This document shows positions 1 to 12,541 of a stretch of 64,000 nucleotides of DNA, one piece after another; the first letter of the stretch is position 1; every line of letters begins with the position of its first letter. The DNA is taken from contig NC_073348.2 in the NCBI RefSeq assembly GCF_027580225.2, positions 28,670,001 to 28,734,000 on the forward strand. Reading direction: 5' to 3'. The stretch is from Misgurnus anguillicaudatus. Lineage: Eukaryota > Chordata > Actinopteri > Cypriniformes > Cobitidae. The translations under genes and the position numbers were made by a program. Under the pieces are notes generated by a model. The model was not told where the DNA came from, made no database searches, and worked only from the letters and a program-made list of their open reading frames with translations.

Positions 1-1690
1 AAGATCCTTCATGATTTTGTAAGTTGTGTTTGCAAAGAAGCATAACTATTACTACAGCCCATATACATAAGATTAAGTGTAAAACCAAGTATATAACAAT
101 TAATAATATGTGCTTTGGCTAAGCACTTTGTGTATATAATATGGTAAGTATATAACACCCCAGCATTATGGCAGCAATTCTGCACAGGCAAGCACACTAC
201 ATTTTTTTTAGAAAATGTACAAATCTAGATGGTTTATTGCCGCTATCCATTACACAAATACAGTCTGAATACATAACAAGGTCTCCGGTTCTTTCTAGTC
301 TGGCTGCTCTGGCACAGTGGAAGTGAAAGAAGCTTTATAATGCTGATCATAAACCTATAAAAACTCAATCCAAAAGCATAGTGCAGGCACAGAGCCATCG
401 ATATGGACACCTGCCAAACATCTGCATTTAGCGAGACCCAAAGAAGACTGCCAGGAACTAAATCCACAGAGAAAGCAACACTGATCTGCAAATACGTCAC
501 GCCTGCACGAAGTAAACACGCCACACTGGCCTCATGCTCAACAACAACTCTTGCTCTGTGCTAGACAATGTTGTGTGGCAGACAGCCCCCTGTAGAGATA
601 TTACAGCAGCTATGATCTGAAACTACTGTTGGTTTAAATGGCCCTGATTTCAGTCTCATATTGACCTCACACAGGTCTTAAATCTTCACAAAAACACAGT
701 GATGCTGCACACATTATAAATTAAATACAAAAGTAAAAAGCTCGTAAAAACTCAGGTGGTCTTGAACGCACCCATGACCACCTTTCTACAAAAGTTAAGG
801 CCAGGGTCAAAAATGTATACCGAGAGTATAAACCATCTTTCTGGGAGTTTATAAAACAAAATAATAATAACTTAAATGACGTCAATAAAAAACCAGTTGC
901 ATCACGTTTTTAGTCGGTAAAGAATATTTTCCACAGTTTCAAATAGTCTGTGTGTCAAAGGTTATGGCCAAAAACAGAAAACCAAAAAAGTTCATGCAGA
1001 AAGATGGAAAAAGCATTGAGAAATACAAAGCAGCGAGTGGTGAGAAAAACAGCATGAGACACGGAGAGAGAAAAAAGAGGTGACATTCCACAGTTATTTG
1101 TTGTATTGGGCTGCTACCAACTTCCTGAAAACAGCAGCTCTGGTCAGGGCGTAGCAAACTGCTACTACGAAACCAACAAACACACATCACAAACTTAACT
1201 GCACAGCTTTAAATGCAGCACATTAAACAGAGCGCGCAAACGCAGGTGGCGTCTGCGGCCGGTCTGTCTCAAGAAACCCTCTAAGATAACTGTCTGCCTT
1301 TAGCATACATTACATTTAACCACCTTCATCTTTCTGTAACGATCTCAGTCTTTATATGAGGGACATTGTGGTCGTTCTGCCTCCAACTGTCGGCTTCCCT
1401 ACTAAAACATGTGAGGGTACAGAACTGCCATCTATCAGAAATTCCAAAAATGCGCTAAATTAAAAACAAGGCACTGTTTGGTATGTTTGTTGGGAGGATT
1501 TTATATGGTGGGAAAAAATTATTTTAATGCATTCTGAAAAAAATGTCATGCAATTACTCTGGATTATGGATGCTATTTATAAATACTCAATTACTCAGGC
1601 ATGTGCAAAACCGAACATAAACTAGTTTATCTCACTGATAAACACGACAACTTGTTGACCATAGTGACGCCTACCTGTCACATTGGCCCT
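1..1690. other. med13 intron 3, no recognised feature
   Basis: AT-rich intron sequence. I looked for the next med13 exon on the minus strand and did not find it. Short open frames here match no family I know. Confidence 0.5.
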
Positions 1691-1880
1691 GTTTACACCT
1701 ACACTGTTAATTTTTTACACATCTTTGTGTGTTATGCTTTTAACACATGTATAATTTTGTGTTGATTTTGTTTTGAAATAAAACACAAGTTAAAAGTAAC
1801 ACAAAATGTGTAATTTCAATAACAACACAGTGATGTGTGGATTCTGGGACAACGCATTTAGTGTGTTGTCCCAGAATCAA
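1690..1880. repeat. GTGT-rich MITE remnant with a short hairpin
   Basis: Repeated acac/gtgt words (taacacaaaatgtgtaat and similar) followed by a perfect hairpin around 1840-1873 with arms ttctgggacaac and gttgtcccagaa. This resembles the end of a palindromic fish MITE, but outer boundaries are not clear. Confidence 0.4.
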
Positions 1881-1920
1881 TACTAAAGTCCAATTTATAG
1901 TCGTGCGTAAGGTCTACACC

Positions 1921-2035
1921 AGTGGTCTCAAACACCCGGCCCACGGGCTATTTGCGGCCCGCCCTCCCCCTCTCTGCGGCCCGCGTCACCTTTCAAAAAT
2001 ATAAAATAATCTGGCCCACAGAAAGATTTTTGTTC
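1921..2035. mobile_element. hAT-type transposon end (fragment)
   Basis: Begins cagtggtctcaaacaccc and continues with GC-rich cggcccac and gcggcccg words, the typical terminal region of fish hAT elements. No matching right end with a target duplication was found nearby. Confidence 0.5.
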
Positions 2036-2341
2036 ACTTTGTTTTATATTCGTTTGATTTTTGATTTAAACGTTTAAAGGCGTTCTAAGCGAATCGGTGT
2101 GTTGATTTTTGAAATGTGTTTTCACAACCCCCAAATCCTTCTTGGCGATTATTGGCTGGAACACTTTGTTATGGTTTCTGGTGTAGGTTTGGCAACTGTG
2201 TTTACAGAGATCGCGTTTTTTTTTTTACAGTTTTTATCAGTGGACAGGCAGCAAGCATATAGTGAGGAGATGTTTGCTGTATGTAACAAAAAATGTTTTA
2301 TGGTCTAAAACGTGTGAATTCGCATAGAGAGCCTTTAAGGC

Positions 2342-2830
2342 AGGGGTCCCCAACACGTCGCTCGCGAGCTACTGGTAGCTCGTGTCTTAATTGCATGTAG
2401 CTCGCTCTTGGGTTTATTTATTTATTTATTTTCTGTGGTTATGGCGCATTTGGATGTTAGTGTTACAAGCGCCTGTGGTACTAAAAAGTGGGTGCGTGTT
2501 TGACATCGCGTTGAAGACGAGATGACCGGCGTATCATATGACATCAGTAATTTAATATGTATGATCCAAAAACAAACAGATAAGTCCGCGCATCTGCGCC
2601 CCGGCAACCGGCCAATCCATCCGCGCAACGCTGTGAAGCCCGCGCCACAGCAACCGGCCGATGCGTGCAACGCTTTGAAGCCGAAAACACCTCGAATCGA
2701 GGCACTATGTTTAAAAAGGATGCCGTGATTTTCGGATTCACTTTGGGTAAAACGAAAATACAGTCGTTGTCACAAGTTCATTATCATCTATCATCTCATA
2801 TTTAAACATGAAATGTCAAGAAATACCAGA
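2342..2830 (+). mobile_element. hAT-type transposon fragment, left end
   Basis: Starts caggggtccccaacacgtcg and continues with repeated gtagctcg words, typical of hAT termini. A stretch of open frame follows (about 2522-2728), with no domain I can name. The right end was not identified. Confidence 0.45.
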
Positions 2831-3983
2831 GAGCCATACGAGAATTACATCTTGATTGAGAACAGGTGAGAGGATGACATGACACAGCTAACGTTAATCG
2901 CTAAAATGATAGCAAAAGACTTAAAGCTGCTTAATATTATCAAGCTTGTGCTTTGACTGGAGGTGTCTAAGCATGCTGATGATGCGCATCCAAAACAGGA
3001 GTTAAACTTTCTGTCCAGTATAACTTAGTTTAAGTCTTACATTTTGTGCAGATGCATGTTGTATAACACATTTATGTTGTACCAAGGCTTAATATTATGT
3101 AGAGTGCGTCATACAGTAAAGCGAATCAGTTTGCGTTTATTAACCCTTAAGTTTCACTTCATCGCGCAGCTTTTCCTGTTAGAGGTTTCTGTTAAACATC
3201 TATTTCATTAATAATCTAATATTCATTTTTCTGTCATAGTTTCTTCAAAATTAAATTTTATTTGAGTGTTTTTAATAAAAATATTTTTAGACATATGGAT
3301 TAATCTAAATGAAAAAATGGCATACATGCACATCCCTATTATGAATACAAACGCAGTAAATACTCTATGTATGTTTGGATCATCTTTCTAAATCTGATCT
3401 TTAATAAATGATTTTTTTCTTATTAATATTTTCTATAGTCAGTTTATTTGTTGGATTTGGGGTGGTAATTTCACACAAAAAAAGGGAAAAAAATAAGCGC
3501 CACTTTGGAAAATCCTAGTGGCGACAGTGAGTGTGACAATGCAACAATTTGATATCAATGCTACAATTTCCCCATCAGAAAGTGTTTTTAGCATGGGCTA
3601 ACTTTGTAACATGCCTGCGTTTCTCCCTGAAGCCTCAAAATTGTTTAGTGTTTAAAAAGTTTAAAGTTTTAAGGTTGGCCAGTTGGAGTGTACCAAAAGC
3701 ATGTGTGCTATTTATTTTAATTATGGTTTATTTATTAATGCTAACATGTTTAACATCTTAGAGGCGATTCACATTTCGTGTCTTTTGCACGCTCAAGTTT
3801 GTTATTTCAAATGTAAGCGCGTGGTATGCGCACTCAATGGAAGTGAAACGGTCGGACGCTCTAGTTTTTTCCAGGCGTGTCCAGACCACATCGGGTTAAA
3901 AACATCTCAACTTTTCAGAATGCTTCAAGTGCACCGCAGGTCATGTGACAAAAACCAACTGACGGTCGCATTTTCCGTGCGGT

Positions 3984-4200
3984 TTTAAAGGGGACATTCC
4001 ACAAGACGTTTTTAAGATATTAAATAAATCTTTGATGTCCCCAGAGTACATATGTGAAGTTTAAGCTCAAAATACCATATAGGTAATTTATTGTGGCATG
4101 TTAAAATAGGCATTTTAAGGGTCTGAGCAAAAATGCACCATTTTTGTGTGTATCCCTTTAAATCCAAATGAGCTGCTCGGGAGTGGGCGGAGTCTCAAGC
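3984..4200 (+). mobile_element. TTAA-type MITE fragment (family also at 55068 and 59860)
   Basis: ttttaaaggggacattccac followed by ctttgatgtccccagagtac and aagctcaaaataccatata, which recurs in the copy at 55068 and, reverse-complemented, in the copy at 59860. The right end is missing, so this copy is truncated. Confidence 0.65.
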
Positions 4201-6030
4201 GCTCACGCTGTAGACAAGACATTGCATTCTCTCACGAAAGAAGTTAGTAAGAGATGTTCAGCATTATATATTTGAACAAGTTTGAACAGTCAATCATCTG
4301 TTTTATGCATACTAAATACATGTTTATCAGCAGATGGGGAACATTTTGGAATAAAAATAAAGACTTTTAGGTCTCATGCTGCCAGTGTTTTAAACAGGCA
4401 CAATGATTTTCAGCATGTTACAATAAATGACACTTTCACAAACACTCAGAAGTTTACTTTTTGACCAAACAACACGAGCACATTTAAATGATCTGTAACA
4501 AAAAAAACACGTGATGCTTAAACTTTAGAGAAACAGATCAAATGACATGTTTAAGTTTATTGTGTACACATATTGAACACACTCGCGTTTCTGTCAGTCT
4601 CTCACTCTCTGTCTTGTAACTCCTCGTATTCATTTGAAACTTCAGAGAAACATTAAACAATATATTTATGCTTATTGTGTATGAGTCTAAAAGTTGAGTG
4701 AGATTATTTCATAATTTGCTCTAAAATATCTGAGACAGCCCCTACATGTACATGTTCAAAATGATGTACAGCATGTTAACAAACAACAAGCATTAGTACA
4801 TAACATTAGTGCGCATCAACTTAAACCAATAATTTCTCCTGCTCATGTTTTAAAGACTCGCCCATGCATCCCATCCCAAAAACAAAAGAGATTAAATAAA
4901 TGGCAGACGGGAATAGGCATGTGTCTCTCTCAGAACCAAGACAGTATCATACCAAACATCAAAATCCTAATATGCACACTTCAATCATATGACAGGTTCA
5001 GACGTCAATCACCTGACCAATAGCAGCAGCGAGATCAGATGACCAACACAAGAACATGCTGTTACACACACTCCAAGTCTTAACCTCTTAAGCGAACCCA
5101 CGTAAGGTTTCAGCCACTGTAAAATACTATTGAAGAGTTTTACTACACTTGAGTCTGTTTACCACAAATGGAGAACTGAGAGTTTCTGAACTGCCTTCAG
5201 ATTAAAGCAGTCAACCACAGAGAAACGGCAGTTAACACAGACAAACATGTACGTCGACTGCATTCATCAAAGATCTTTCAAACAAAGCCTTTACACAAAG
5301 AGAAAGAGGCCACCATCTCATTCATAAAGCATCATTCTTAAACGAAAAGCTCAGTCTATAACACAATTTAAAAACCCTCTAGACTTGATGACTGGCTGCT
5401 TATCCTCATCATAACAGCTGAACAAACCCTACGAGACATTCGCAAACAAAACGTTTGTTAGTCAACAGTCACTTATGCTAATTAAATGTTTATTGATCTT
5501 GTGTAACAAGCTTTCACTATACAAAGCCCATGTTGAAGATCTGATTGGTTGCTGAGACCTTTAATCTAGACAAAAATCATCTGAACAGCCGCACATGAAG
5601 GGTTGTTACTGTGTTTAAACTTTAAAGCCAACATTAAATTAGGTTTTAATGCAAAAATGAAATGTAAACAAATAAAACTAATATATAGAAAAATACAACT
5701 TTAAAAAACACAAGTATAATCTAGACACAGCATTTTAATTTATTTAGGTTTTTTTTAGTTAACCTAACCCTAACTCCAACCCTAAAGTGTGTAAGTATTG
5801 CACCACAAGTGTAACTAAACCCAACTGCAACCAGCCATCAATCTGTCAGAAAAACAATTTATAAACAGATAAACAATTTATATTGTGCTTCAAAAAAGTG
5901 AAAAGTGATGCATTAAAATGATGATACGAAATCAAGAAAATTATATATAGATAAAGAGACACAAATATATACAAAAATATAATTATGAAATTAAACACAA
6001 CAGTGGCAAAAGATTGACAAATTCATGAAG
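4201..6030. other. med13 intron 3, no recognised feature
   Basis: AT-rich sequence without a recognisable exon, RNA gene or intact repeat. A single ctaaccctaactccaaccct run near 5763 is too short and irregular to be telomeric. Confidence 0.45.
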
Positions 6031-6032
6031 TG

Positions 6033-6700
6033 CAGGGCTCAAAATTGCGATGATTTTGGTTGCATATGCGACTGAAACTTAATCTGTGCGACCTTAAAAT
6101 ATATTTGGGAGCATTTGTGCGACTGCCCATTTTGTTGTGGTGCAACTTGATTAAGATTGTGATGCTGCGTGCTGCTGTCCCAGGTTCAGCGTTCTCTCCA
6201 ACGTTACATAACCAATCAAATTTCATCATTAAGTTCTTGCGTTTAATGAAGACCGCAGATGGGCTAATATGAGTGTCAATCATTCCTTGTTGCCGTGCTA
6301 CGTTGGTACTTTAAGCGCGAAAATGTGAAAAGACGAACCGCGAGCATGACGAGAACGAGCCGATTACAGCCAATGTTACTTTAATTCATAACGGTGGTCC
6401 GGATTTAAATGCACCTCCACCACCGGAAAATAAGACTTAACGTTAAATGTTTCGCTTTTGGAGAGAGTGGCTTAAAGATTACGAGTGGCTCCGCTATGAA
6501 AATGGCTCGATGTAACTTACTGTGTTTACTGTAAATCCTGTAAAACGGCTTTGGTGGCAGAATAAAAACATTTCAGGCACCAGACCTTGATTAAACATAG
6601 CGAAAGTGCCAAAAACAAAATAAGTGTCGTGACAAATGTGTTCATTATTGATGGAGACCCCGACCTGTCTGTCAAAGAGTGTTTGATAGTGTATGTGCGC
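6033..6700 (+). mobile_element. hAT-like transposon remnant with a broken zinc-finger ORF
   Basis: Starts cagggctcaaaattgcgatg, a hAT-like end, and contains the coding remnant described in the next entry. The right terminus is not recognisable, so the end coordinate is approximate. Confidence 0.5.
6447..6678 (+). pseudogene. hAT transposase N-terminal (TTF-type zinc finger) remnant, frameshifted
   Basis: One frame reads MFRFWREWLKDYEWLRYENG and stops. Reading resumes two bases on in another frame with TYCVYCKSCKTALVAE, a stop, then KHFRHQTLIKHSESAKNK. The order W-L-x-x-Y-x-W-L-x-Y, CxxC, then F-R-x-x-T-L-x-x-H is that of the TTF-type zinc finger at the N-terminus of ZNF862-like hAT transposases. 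A frameshift and an internal stop make it non-functional. Family assignment is from motif order only. Confidence 0.5.
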
Positions 6701-7441
6701 ATGCGCTGGTGAAAGGACATCCGACAAACATCCTTGTGGTCCATGTTGATGTGGAACACGACAATGCTGATGGTATTTTTTGTTGTATTTTTTAAAACAC
6801 TGCCTATTTAGTAGTAATAGCATCCTGGTAATGCAGTTATCAATACCAATTTATATCAGCCTTCCAAAGGAGATGGATAAAGATGAGAAGAGGAATAAAG
6901 ATGGAGAGAACGAGACAGGCTTGACATTCACCATTGATCTTTGTGACCAACGCTTTGCAGTCAGCAACAAAACGTACACGTTGCTGATAAAAAAAGGACA
7001 ACAATGGAAAGTGTAAAAGTAGGAGCTTTGGAATGTCAGGAATGTCACATCTGTCTCGCAAAACTGTATTTGGAAAGCAGCAAAGAGTAGCTGGATATGA
7101 TGGGAGTTGTAGTGTGGGCCAGGTTCTAGATTTACACTGGTGCCCTGGACCGACCCATACCAGTCTAGATTTACTAGAGCTTGTTTATCTGTATAGAGGC
7201 TGTAAGAATGGTCATCACTGATAATCCCGACATGCCTTTGTTTTTTTTTTGTATGAGAACAAGAAAAAAGTGAAGGAGAAGATCAGGATTGCATGTGAGG
7301 GTTGGCATGTGTCTTAGATGGGTTAAGGTCAGTAAATCTAAACTTCTCTGCACATCTGCATTTCAAAGTGCATCTTGTAAACAGTACGCAGTAAAACGAG
7401 AGTAACAGTAAATAAATTAAGTTTACAATGTGAAGTACATA

Positions 7442-7987
7442 CAGTTGCAATCAGAAATATTCAACCCCCAAAGAGTTTTAAGGATTTATTAAAAAAAATA
7501 TTTTCAAGGTGCGGGATTCTACTTTGGATGAGTTTTTATGAGTTAAGTGAGGCATAACATCAAAACAAAAAATGTTTTATGTAGTATTTGTGTGTAATAG
7601 TATATTTTGTTAAGATAGCCATGTCACAATTATTCAACCCCTATATAATATTGTTATTTTTAAAGCTTTCTGACAGTTTTTATGGCCTGAAGTGGAGCTG
7701 AAACATCATTAAGCCTTTAGGAACTCTATAACGATCCTTCATTTGCTTCTGTGATGCATATATAAATCCCAACCATCAAGGTCTTCAAGGTGAGTTGCAA
7801 TCATGGGAAAGACAAAGGAGCTTCCACAAAAGCTAAGAGAGGAGATTATTTCATCACATCTGAAGGGCCTTGGGTATAAGAAGATTTCCAAAATATTTAA
7901 CATTCCAAGAGATTTTTATTATTTTTTTTATCAACATCACTATAATGTTTTTGAGGTGAGGGGGTTGAATATTTCTGATTGCAACTG
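7442..7987 (+). mobile_element. non-autonomous Tc1-like transposon
   Basis: Flanked by TA (7440-7441 and 7988-7989). Terminal inverted repeats are identical for about 28 bp, beginning cagttgcaatcagaaatatt. An inner copy of the attcaacccc word lies at about 7631, in keeping with the IR/DR layout of Tc1-like fish elements with two transposase sites per end. At 546 bp it is about a third of an autonomous element. It lies in med13 intron 3. Confidence 0.9.
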
Positions 7988-7994
7988 TATGTGA
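7803..7994 (+). pseudogene. Tc1-like transposase N-terminal fragment
   Basis: Reads MGKTKELPQKLREEIISSHL then GLGYKKISKIFNIPR, the start and first helix-turn-helix of Tc1/mariner DNA-binding domains. The match then collapses into FYYFFYQ and the frame runs into the right terminal repeat. The second HTH and the DDE catalytic domain are absent, so it cannot encode a working transposase. Confidence 0.8.
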
Positions 7995-9577
7995 CACGAC
8001 GACCAGGTCCAGACAGGAAGTGCAAATGTTTGTTTGTGCATTCTGCGTTGATTTTTGAGAGGATATCTAAAAAGTTTCTGTGAAATTAACAAAACTACAT
8101 TCTCTGTGAAACTGTGTCAAATAAAAAACAAGTTTGACATTTTAATCTGAACCCATAAAAAACGCATTCCAATATGTAGTTCATCATAAAGAGGCGCTTT
8201 GCATTGTCCAGCTGCGTACCAGTGTATGCATTACTGCAGATAAATGATTTTGTGCCCACGTAAGCGTGTGACTTCATTAAATGCGATCTCTGTGGGTGTG
8301 TACAGATGCGCAGAAATCTGTGCGGCTTCACCCAGGTAGGTATCATGAGAGATATATTTAGCACTGCAGCCGCAGTCTGTCTGATCCGATCCTTCGCTGC
8401 CCTACTAAAAGCACTCTAATAATACGAACGTCTGATTGCAAACTTAATAACCAGTACAGTATAATTGCAACATATAGATGAAAAATGCACAATGATGTGT
8501 GGGGAATGCATCGTGTTCAACAATGGCACACACGTCTACCGAGCTCCCATGTGAACAGTGCCCATAAAAGAACACGCTGGATCTGAGGATTAGCCATGGT
8601 AACAGATCTACTGCTCACACACCCACTATGAGAGAGAGAGAGAACGAGAGCACAAGCGTGATCACTGCTCTGACCTGTATGAAGGATGATGTAAGCAGCT
8701 AAAACACATCAGGGTTTGGTTACAGAGCTGCACCGTGTGACAGCACAGGCAGCCAACAAGAGAACCACCCACTGTCTTAGCATAGTTATAACAAGCATAC
8801 ACAAACAGCTATTTACAGGGACTGTGTTAACCATTTCAAAATATATTACAAACAAATAAAAAGCGAGTTCTCTTGTAGTCTAGTTTCCGAGTGGCAAATA
8901 TCCTCTAATTATAGACAAACCACAAGACACTCTGTGCTTGTACGCTAGACAACAGGGCACAGTACAGGAAGGGTTTGGGTTTGTTCACGAGCTGGAATTC
9001 TTCCCAAAAATCTACGGAGTGAGAAAGGAAACAAGCGGCGCTGCGGAGGCTGTCTGCGTTTTCCGCAAGGAAGGATTTAAAGGGCGGGCGTCAAGATAAA
9101 GTGCCGGTGGGGACAACATAGGCCCGAAGTCTAACAGGTTTAGGAGGTAATCCCTCAAAAGGAAACGCAAGTATATGTCTGCATGCATGACTCCTTAAAC
9201 ACACCTTATCTAATCAAAACTATCCGCAGAGGTTGTAGATGAACATGAAACGGCATTCCCAATGCATCGAACTTCCGAGTACAGGGTGAATATGTTTGGC
9301 AGGAAATAATGCTGGGTGTGACTTGATTTTATCCATCTGGATCTAATTGGATTGTAAAGTGGAGAAACTACTCTATTATTTATTAAAAGCATTGGTTGTT
9401 CATTTGAATTTGATGAAATGCTACTTAAAAAAACTTTCTAAGTAAAAAAAAGTGTCTATACATTTACCTTAATATAAATATCTAACTTATAGTTTTGCAA
9501 GACTGCTCTTTAGTTCTCAGTTTATTCACTTATTCAACACTACTCATAAAAAAGTTAACACAATGACCTAGTTTATT
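7990..9577. other. med13 intron 3, no recognised feature
   Basis: No exon or intact repeat recognised. A short GA run is at about 8629-8644 and a locally GC-rich patch at 9030-9120. Confidence 0.4.
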
Positions 9578-9721
9578 CAGGGTTCCCACACCTTGGTTAA
9601 CTTCAAATTCGAGGACCTTTCAAGGACTTTCCAGGTCTAATACTCTCCAATTCAATGACTTAATGTGGGGACACATTTCAAGTGAGAGCAAGGTTACATT
9701 GTGTTAGCTTTTAAGATACAT

Positions 9722-9985
9722 TGTTACAGTTCCTTTCGAGGGAACTCCAGCTGCGTCACTGCAGTGACACTTTGGGGACGCCTCCAGGAGTAAGTGGGCC
9801 TGAATGTGTGTATCAAATTCACCAATGGTGAGGCTTAAAGACAAAGACAGGGTGACGCGGGAGCCAGGAAGTATATCGCTATCTGAAATATTGCCAAAGA
9901 CGGCGTTACAGGGACGCAGAAAGTATGGCAAGGGAGATGCAGCGTCTCATTCCCTTCTCAGGGAACAACAGTTACATACGTAACC
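9722..9985. mobile_element. inner MITE nested in copy 1
   Basis: Bounded by gttacagttcctttcgaggg on the left and cccttctcagggaacaacag on the right, which are imperfect inverted repeats. Between them are words such as gggtgacgcgggagccagga shared with the copy at about 24150-24402. Confidence 0.55.
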
Positions 9986-10179
9986 AGAGACGTTTTCATG
10001 TGTCAAACACAACTATGCAAAAAAGCATTTTGGTATGAATCAACATTCGCATAAGTCTAGAATATTTATGATATAGTTACATACGTAACCAGAGACGTTT
10101 TCATGTGTCAAACACAACTATGCAAAAAAGCATTTTGGTATGAATCAACATTCGCATAAGTCTAGAATATTTATGATAT
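9970..10179. repeat. perfect 105-bp tandem duplication
   Basis: Two adjacent units, 9970-10074 and 10075-10179, both beginning agttacatacgtaaccagag. By eye the units are identical. The copy at 24.4 kb has only one such unit, so this duplication arose after the composite had spread. Confidence 0.9.
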
Positions 10180-10519
10180 TATCCTACACTACACAGGGAA
10201 TATGGATTTTTATCCAGAAAACTTCTTGCATAAAATAGATTCAAGCACTTTCAATGACCTGTATCTATGCATATATATTTTCAAAAACTTTACAGGGCCT
10301 TGAATTTTTTTCTCAGATTCACAAACTTTCAAGGATTTCAAGGACCCGTGGGAACCCTGTTAATTGTGATTTATCCAATTAAGGTGCTTTTTGCCAATTA
10401 CACTTTTCTTTAATAGGCCACACAAAGCAGAGATGGAAACGAATGCTTTCAAATGACATGGACACATGAATCATTCACATCTTTAATAAAAATTACCATC
10501 AGGAAGAAACACCGTAAAG

Positions 10520-10713
10520 CAGGGGTACCCAAACTCGATCCAGCAGGCCTGGTGTCCTGCAGAGTTTAGCTCCACCCCTAATCAAACAAATCAGAAGCAG
10601 ATAATTAAGCTCTTACTAAGCATACTAGAAACGTCCAGGCAGGTGTGCTGAGGCAAGTAAGAGTTAAACTCTGCAAGACACGGGCCCTCCAGGACCGAGT
10701 TTGGGTACCCTTG
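10520..10713. mobile_element. short hAT-type MITE, 194 bp
   Basis: Terminal inverted repeats caggggtacccaaactcg and caagggtacccaaactcg, with inner inverted words (cctgcagagttta and taaactctgcaag). Size and ends match the abundant fish non-autonomous hAT MITEs. No clear 8-bp target duplication is visible. Confidence 0.75.
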
Positions 10714-11482
10714 GCATAGAGTTTTTATGTTCCACTTCAAAGGCATTACATCACTTGTACTGATTCAGTCCCTGCCAGCTTGTCTTTCATGAATGGAGCT
10801 GAGAATGTGTTTCCATGGTACACTACAACCCACAGCCGTATTTGAAACAGGTGATATCCTCTAAGGTACAGTCGCACTGTTCTGCTTCGGCAGCTCTTTG
10901 GGGACAAAATAAAACACCTCCTTGTCGGAAAAAAATACACATGCTTAGGACTTGAACACAATTTATCACTGAGGGATTTGACACTAAGAGACAAGCAAGC
11001 AAGCTTTGGGAATCAGTGTAGCTGGCAGTAATGTTAATCACCACCCAGGCCATCGCAACACTATGTTCCTCTTCCTCTGAGCCTGTTATTTAAAAGCCCC
11101 CATGAGCACAGATTAAAAAACAACTCTTTTTAGTTCAGAACATCTTATTTGCATGGATACAAAGAATATAAACTCATCTAAGATAACCACTTGTACTCAA
11201 GAGACATCTTACCACAAGGTCTGCATTTAAAGACGCTATTACACAACACACAGAAGTACATACATTACAAGATCACACAATTTCTAAATAGACAAATGAG
11301 TTTTCAGTTTCAGAACAGAGTGAAAAAAGAGAGAAAAACAGAGGGTGGAAAGAGGACAAAAAGCTTGATGTAGTAAATATGCATGTTCACACTAAATAAT
11401 TGATGAATATGTAAACATGACAAAGTCATGAATGTGCACACAATTATTCAAGTAAATAGAAATCATGAACAAATAAATAAAT
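10714..11482. other. med13 intron 3, no recognised feature
   Basis: No exon, RNA gene or repeat recognised. Confidence 0.4.
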
Positions 11483-11733
11483 GAAGAGTTTCGTTGCAAA
11501 ACGAGATAAATCCATTTTTTTAACATTTTTGTCAAAACATGTTTATTATTATGTTATCATGTTATTATTTTGATTCATGGTGCTACTTAGCTGTATTTTT
11601 TTAAGTTATGAAGGTTTAAATCAAAACAAACCAACTGCAGTTGCATTGAAATTAATTGGAATGCACAACCAAAAAACAAGATTTCTGAACAATAAAAAAA
11701 ATGGTGGTAACTCGTTTTGCAACGAAACTCTTC
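11483..11733. mobile_element. palindrome-ended MITE (gaagagtttcg family), copy 1
   Basis: Inverted ends of at least 22 bp beginning gaagagtttcgttgcaaaac on each side. The middle contains tttaaatcaaaacaaaccaa. A second, interrupted copy in reverse orientation is at 62200-62875. Confidence 0.75.
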
Positions 11734-11829
11734 AAATAGTTTTCCTTTTTTATTGCATTGCCTCAGTTACATTTACTGGCTTTTATTGGCTTTGCACAGT
11801 TACAATACAGTTGAATCTAACCTATCATT

Positions 11830-12533
11830 TAGGGATGCTCCGATCGGTATCGGACGATAGTGGCATTAAATGACTCGATCGATATTCACAATATTTGCAG
11901 ATCTCATGAACCGACCTTTCTATTTATGTTAGTCATTATAGGGATCCTGAATGCGGCAGCAATTAGAGAGCATTTTTATGCAGTGCGGGCATTTTTACAA
12001 CCCGTTGCTCATGTGCGATGTGCAGATTTGGATTTCTCTCTTTGCCTTTACAGAGATTGCGTATTTTCAAAGAAGACGCGCTCCGGTCAGCAGCGCGACG
12101 CGTCTTCACATCCCCATCAAACAGCATATACAACACATATCTATTGCACACAATTGCATCCTCATGCCAAAAGTTTATTATTGCATGCGTTTTAAAGTTT
12201 TGAGCGTTTAAAATTTCCTTTTTTTGTTCCATAGCTGCTCTTGTCTGCATACACCCGCCACGCGCACACACAGTAGCCTGTCATCAGTGGTACAAGTGAA
12301 CAAAGCGATCTCTCTCACGACTTAAAGCTACAGTAACCTAATTTATCTTTTGATAAAATCACTCTCTGCTCTTGACTAAAGAACTGTTATACTTCTTACA
12401 AATGCATGTATATTTAATTCATACAGTAATTATTAGTAATTATTTAAGTGATAAAAATCGGTATCGGACAATCACAAAGATAACAAATCTGTAATCCGTT
12501 TTGGCTGCAAAAATCCTGATCGGAGCATTCCTA
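11830..12533. mobile_element. non-autonomous hAT element with perfect 8-bp target duplication
   Basis: Ends tagggatgctccgatcgg and, reversed, taggaatgctccgatcagga. The 8-bp duplication ctatcatt is exact at 11822-11829 and 12534-12541. The 704-bp interior has no transposase frame that I recognise; its open frames lie in different registers without domain motifs. Confidence 0.85.
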
Positions 12534-12541
12534 CTATCATT

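Larger units (their letters stand above)
9578..10359. mobile_element. palindromic hAT-like element, copy 1 (composite)
   Basis: Ends cagggttcccacaccttggt and (reverse) cagggttcccacgggtcctt are inverted, with several internal caaggac/tttcaagg words near both ends. A second palindromic unit sits inside (next entry) and a 105-bp tandem duplication lies at 9970-10179. The same composite occurs at 24005-24692 in med13 intron 2. No 8-bp target duplication is readable. Confidence 0.7.

Noticed and set aside
3763..3983. Possible repeat starting gaggcgattcacatttcgtg
   Set aside because: Looks like a fish repeat but no inverted ends, second copy or boundary could be shown in this window.
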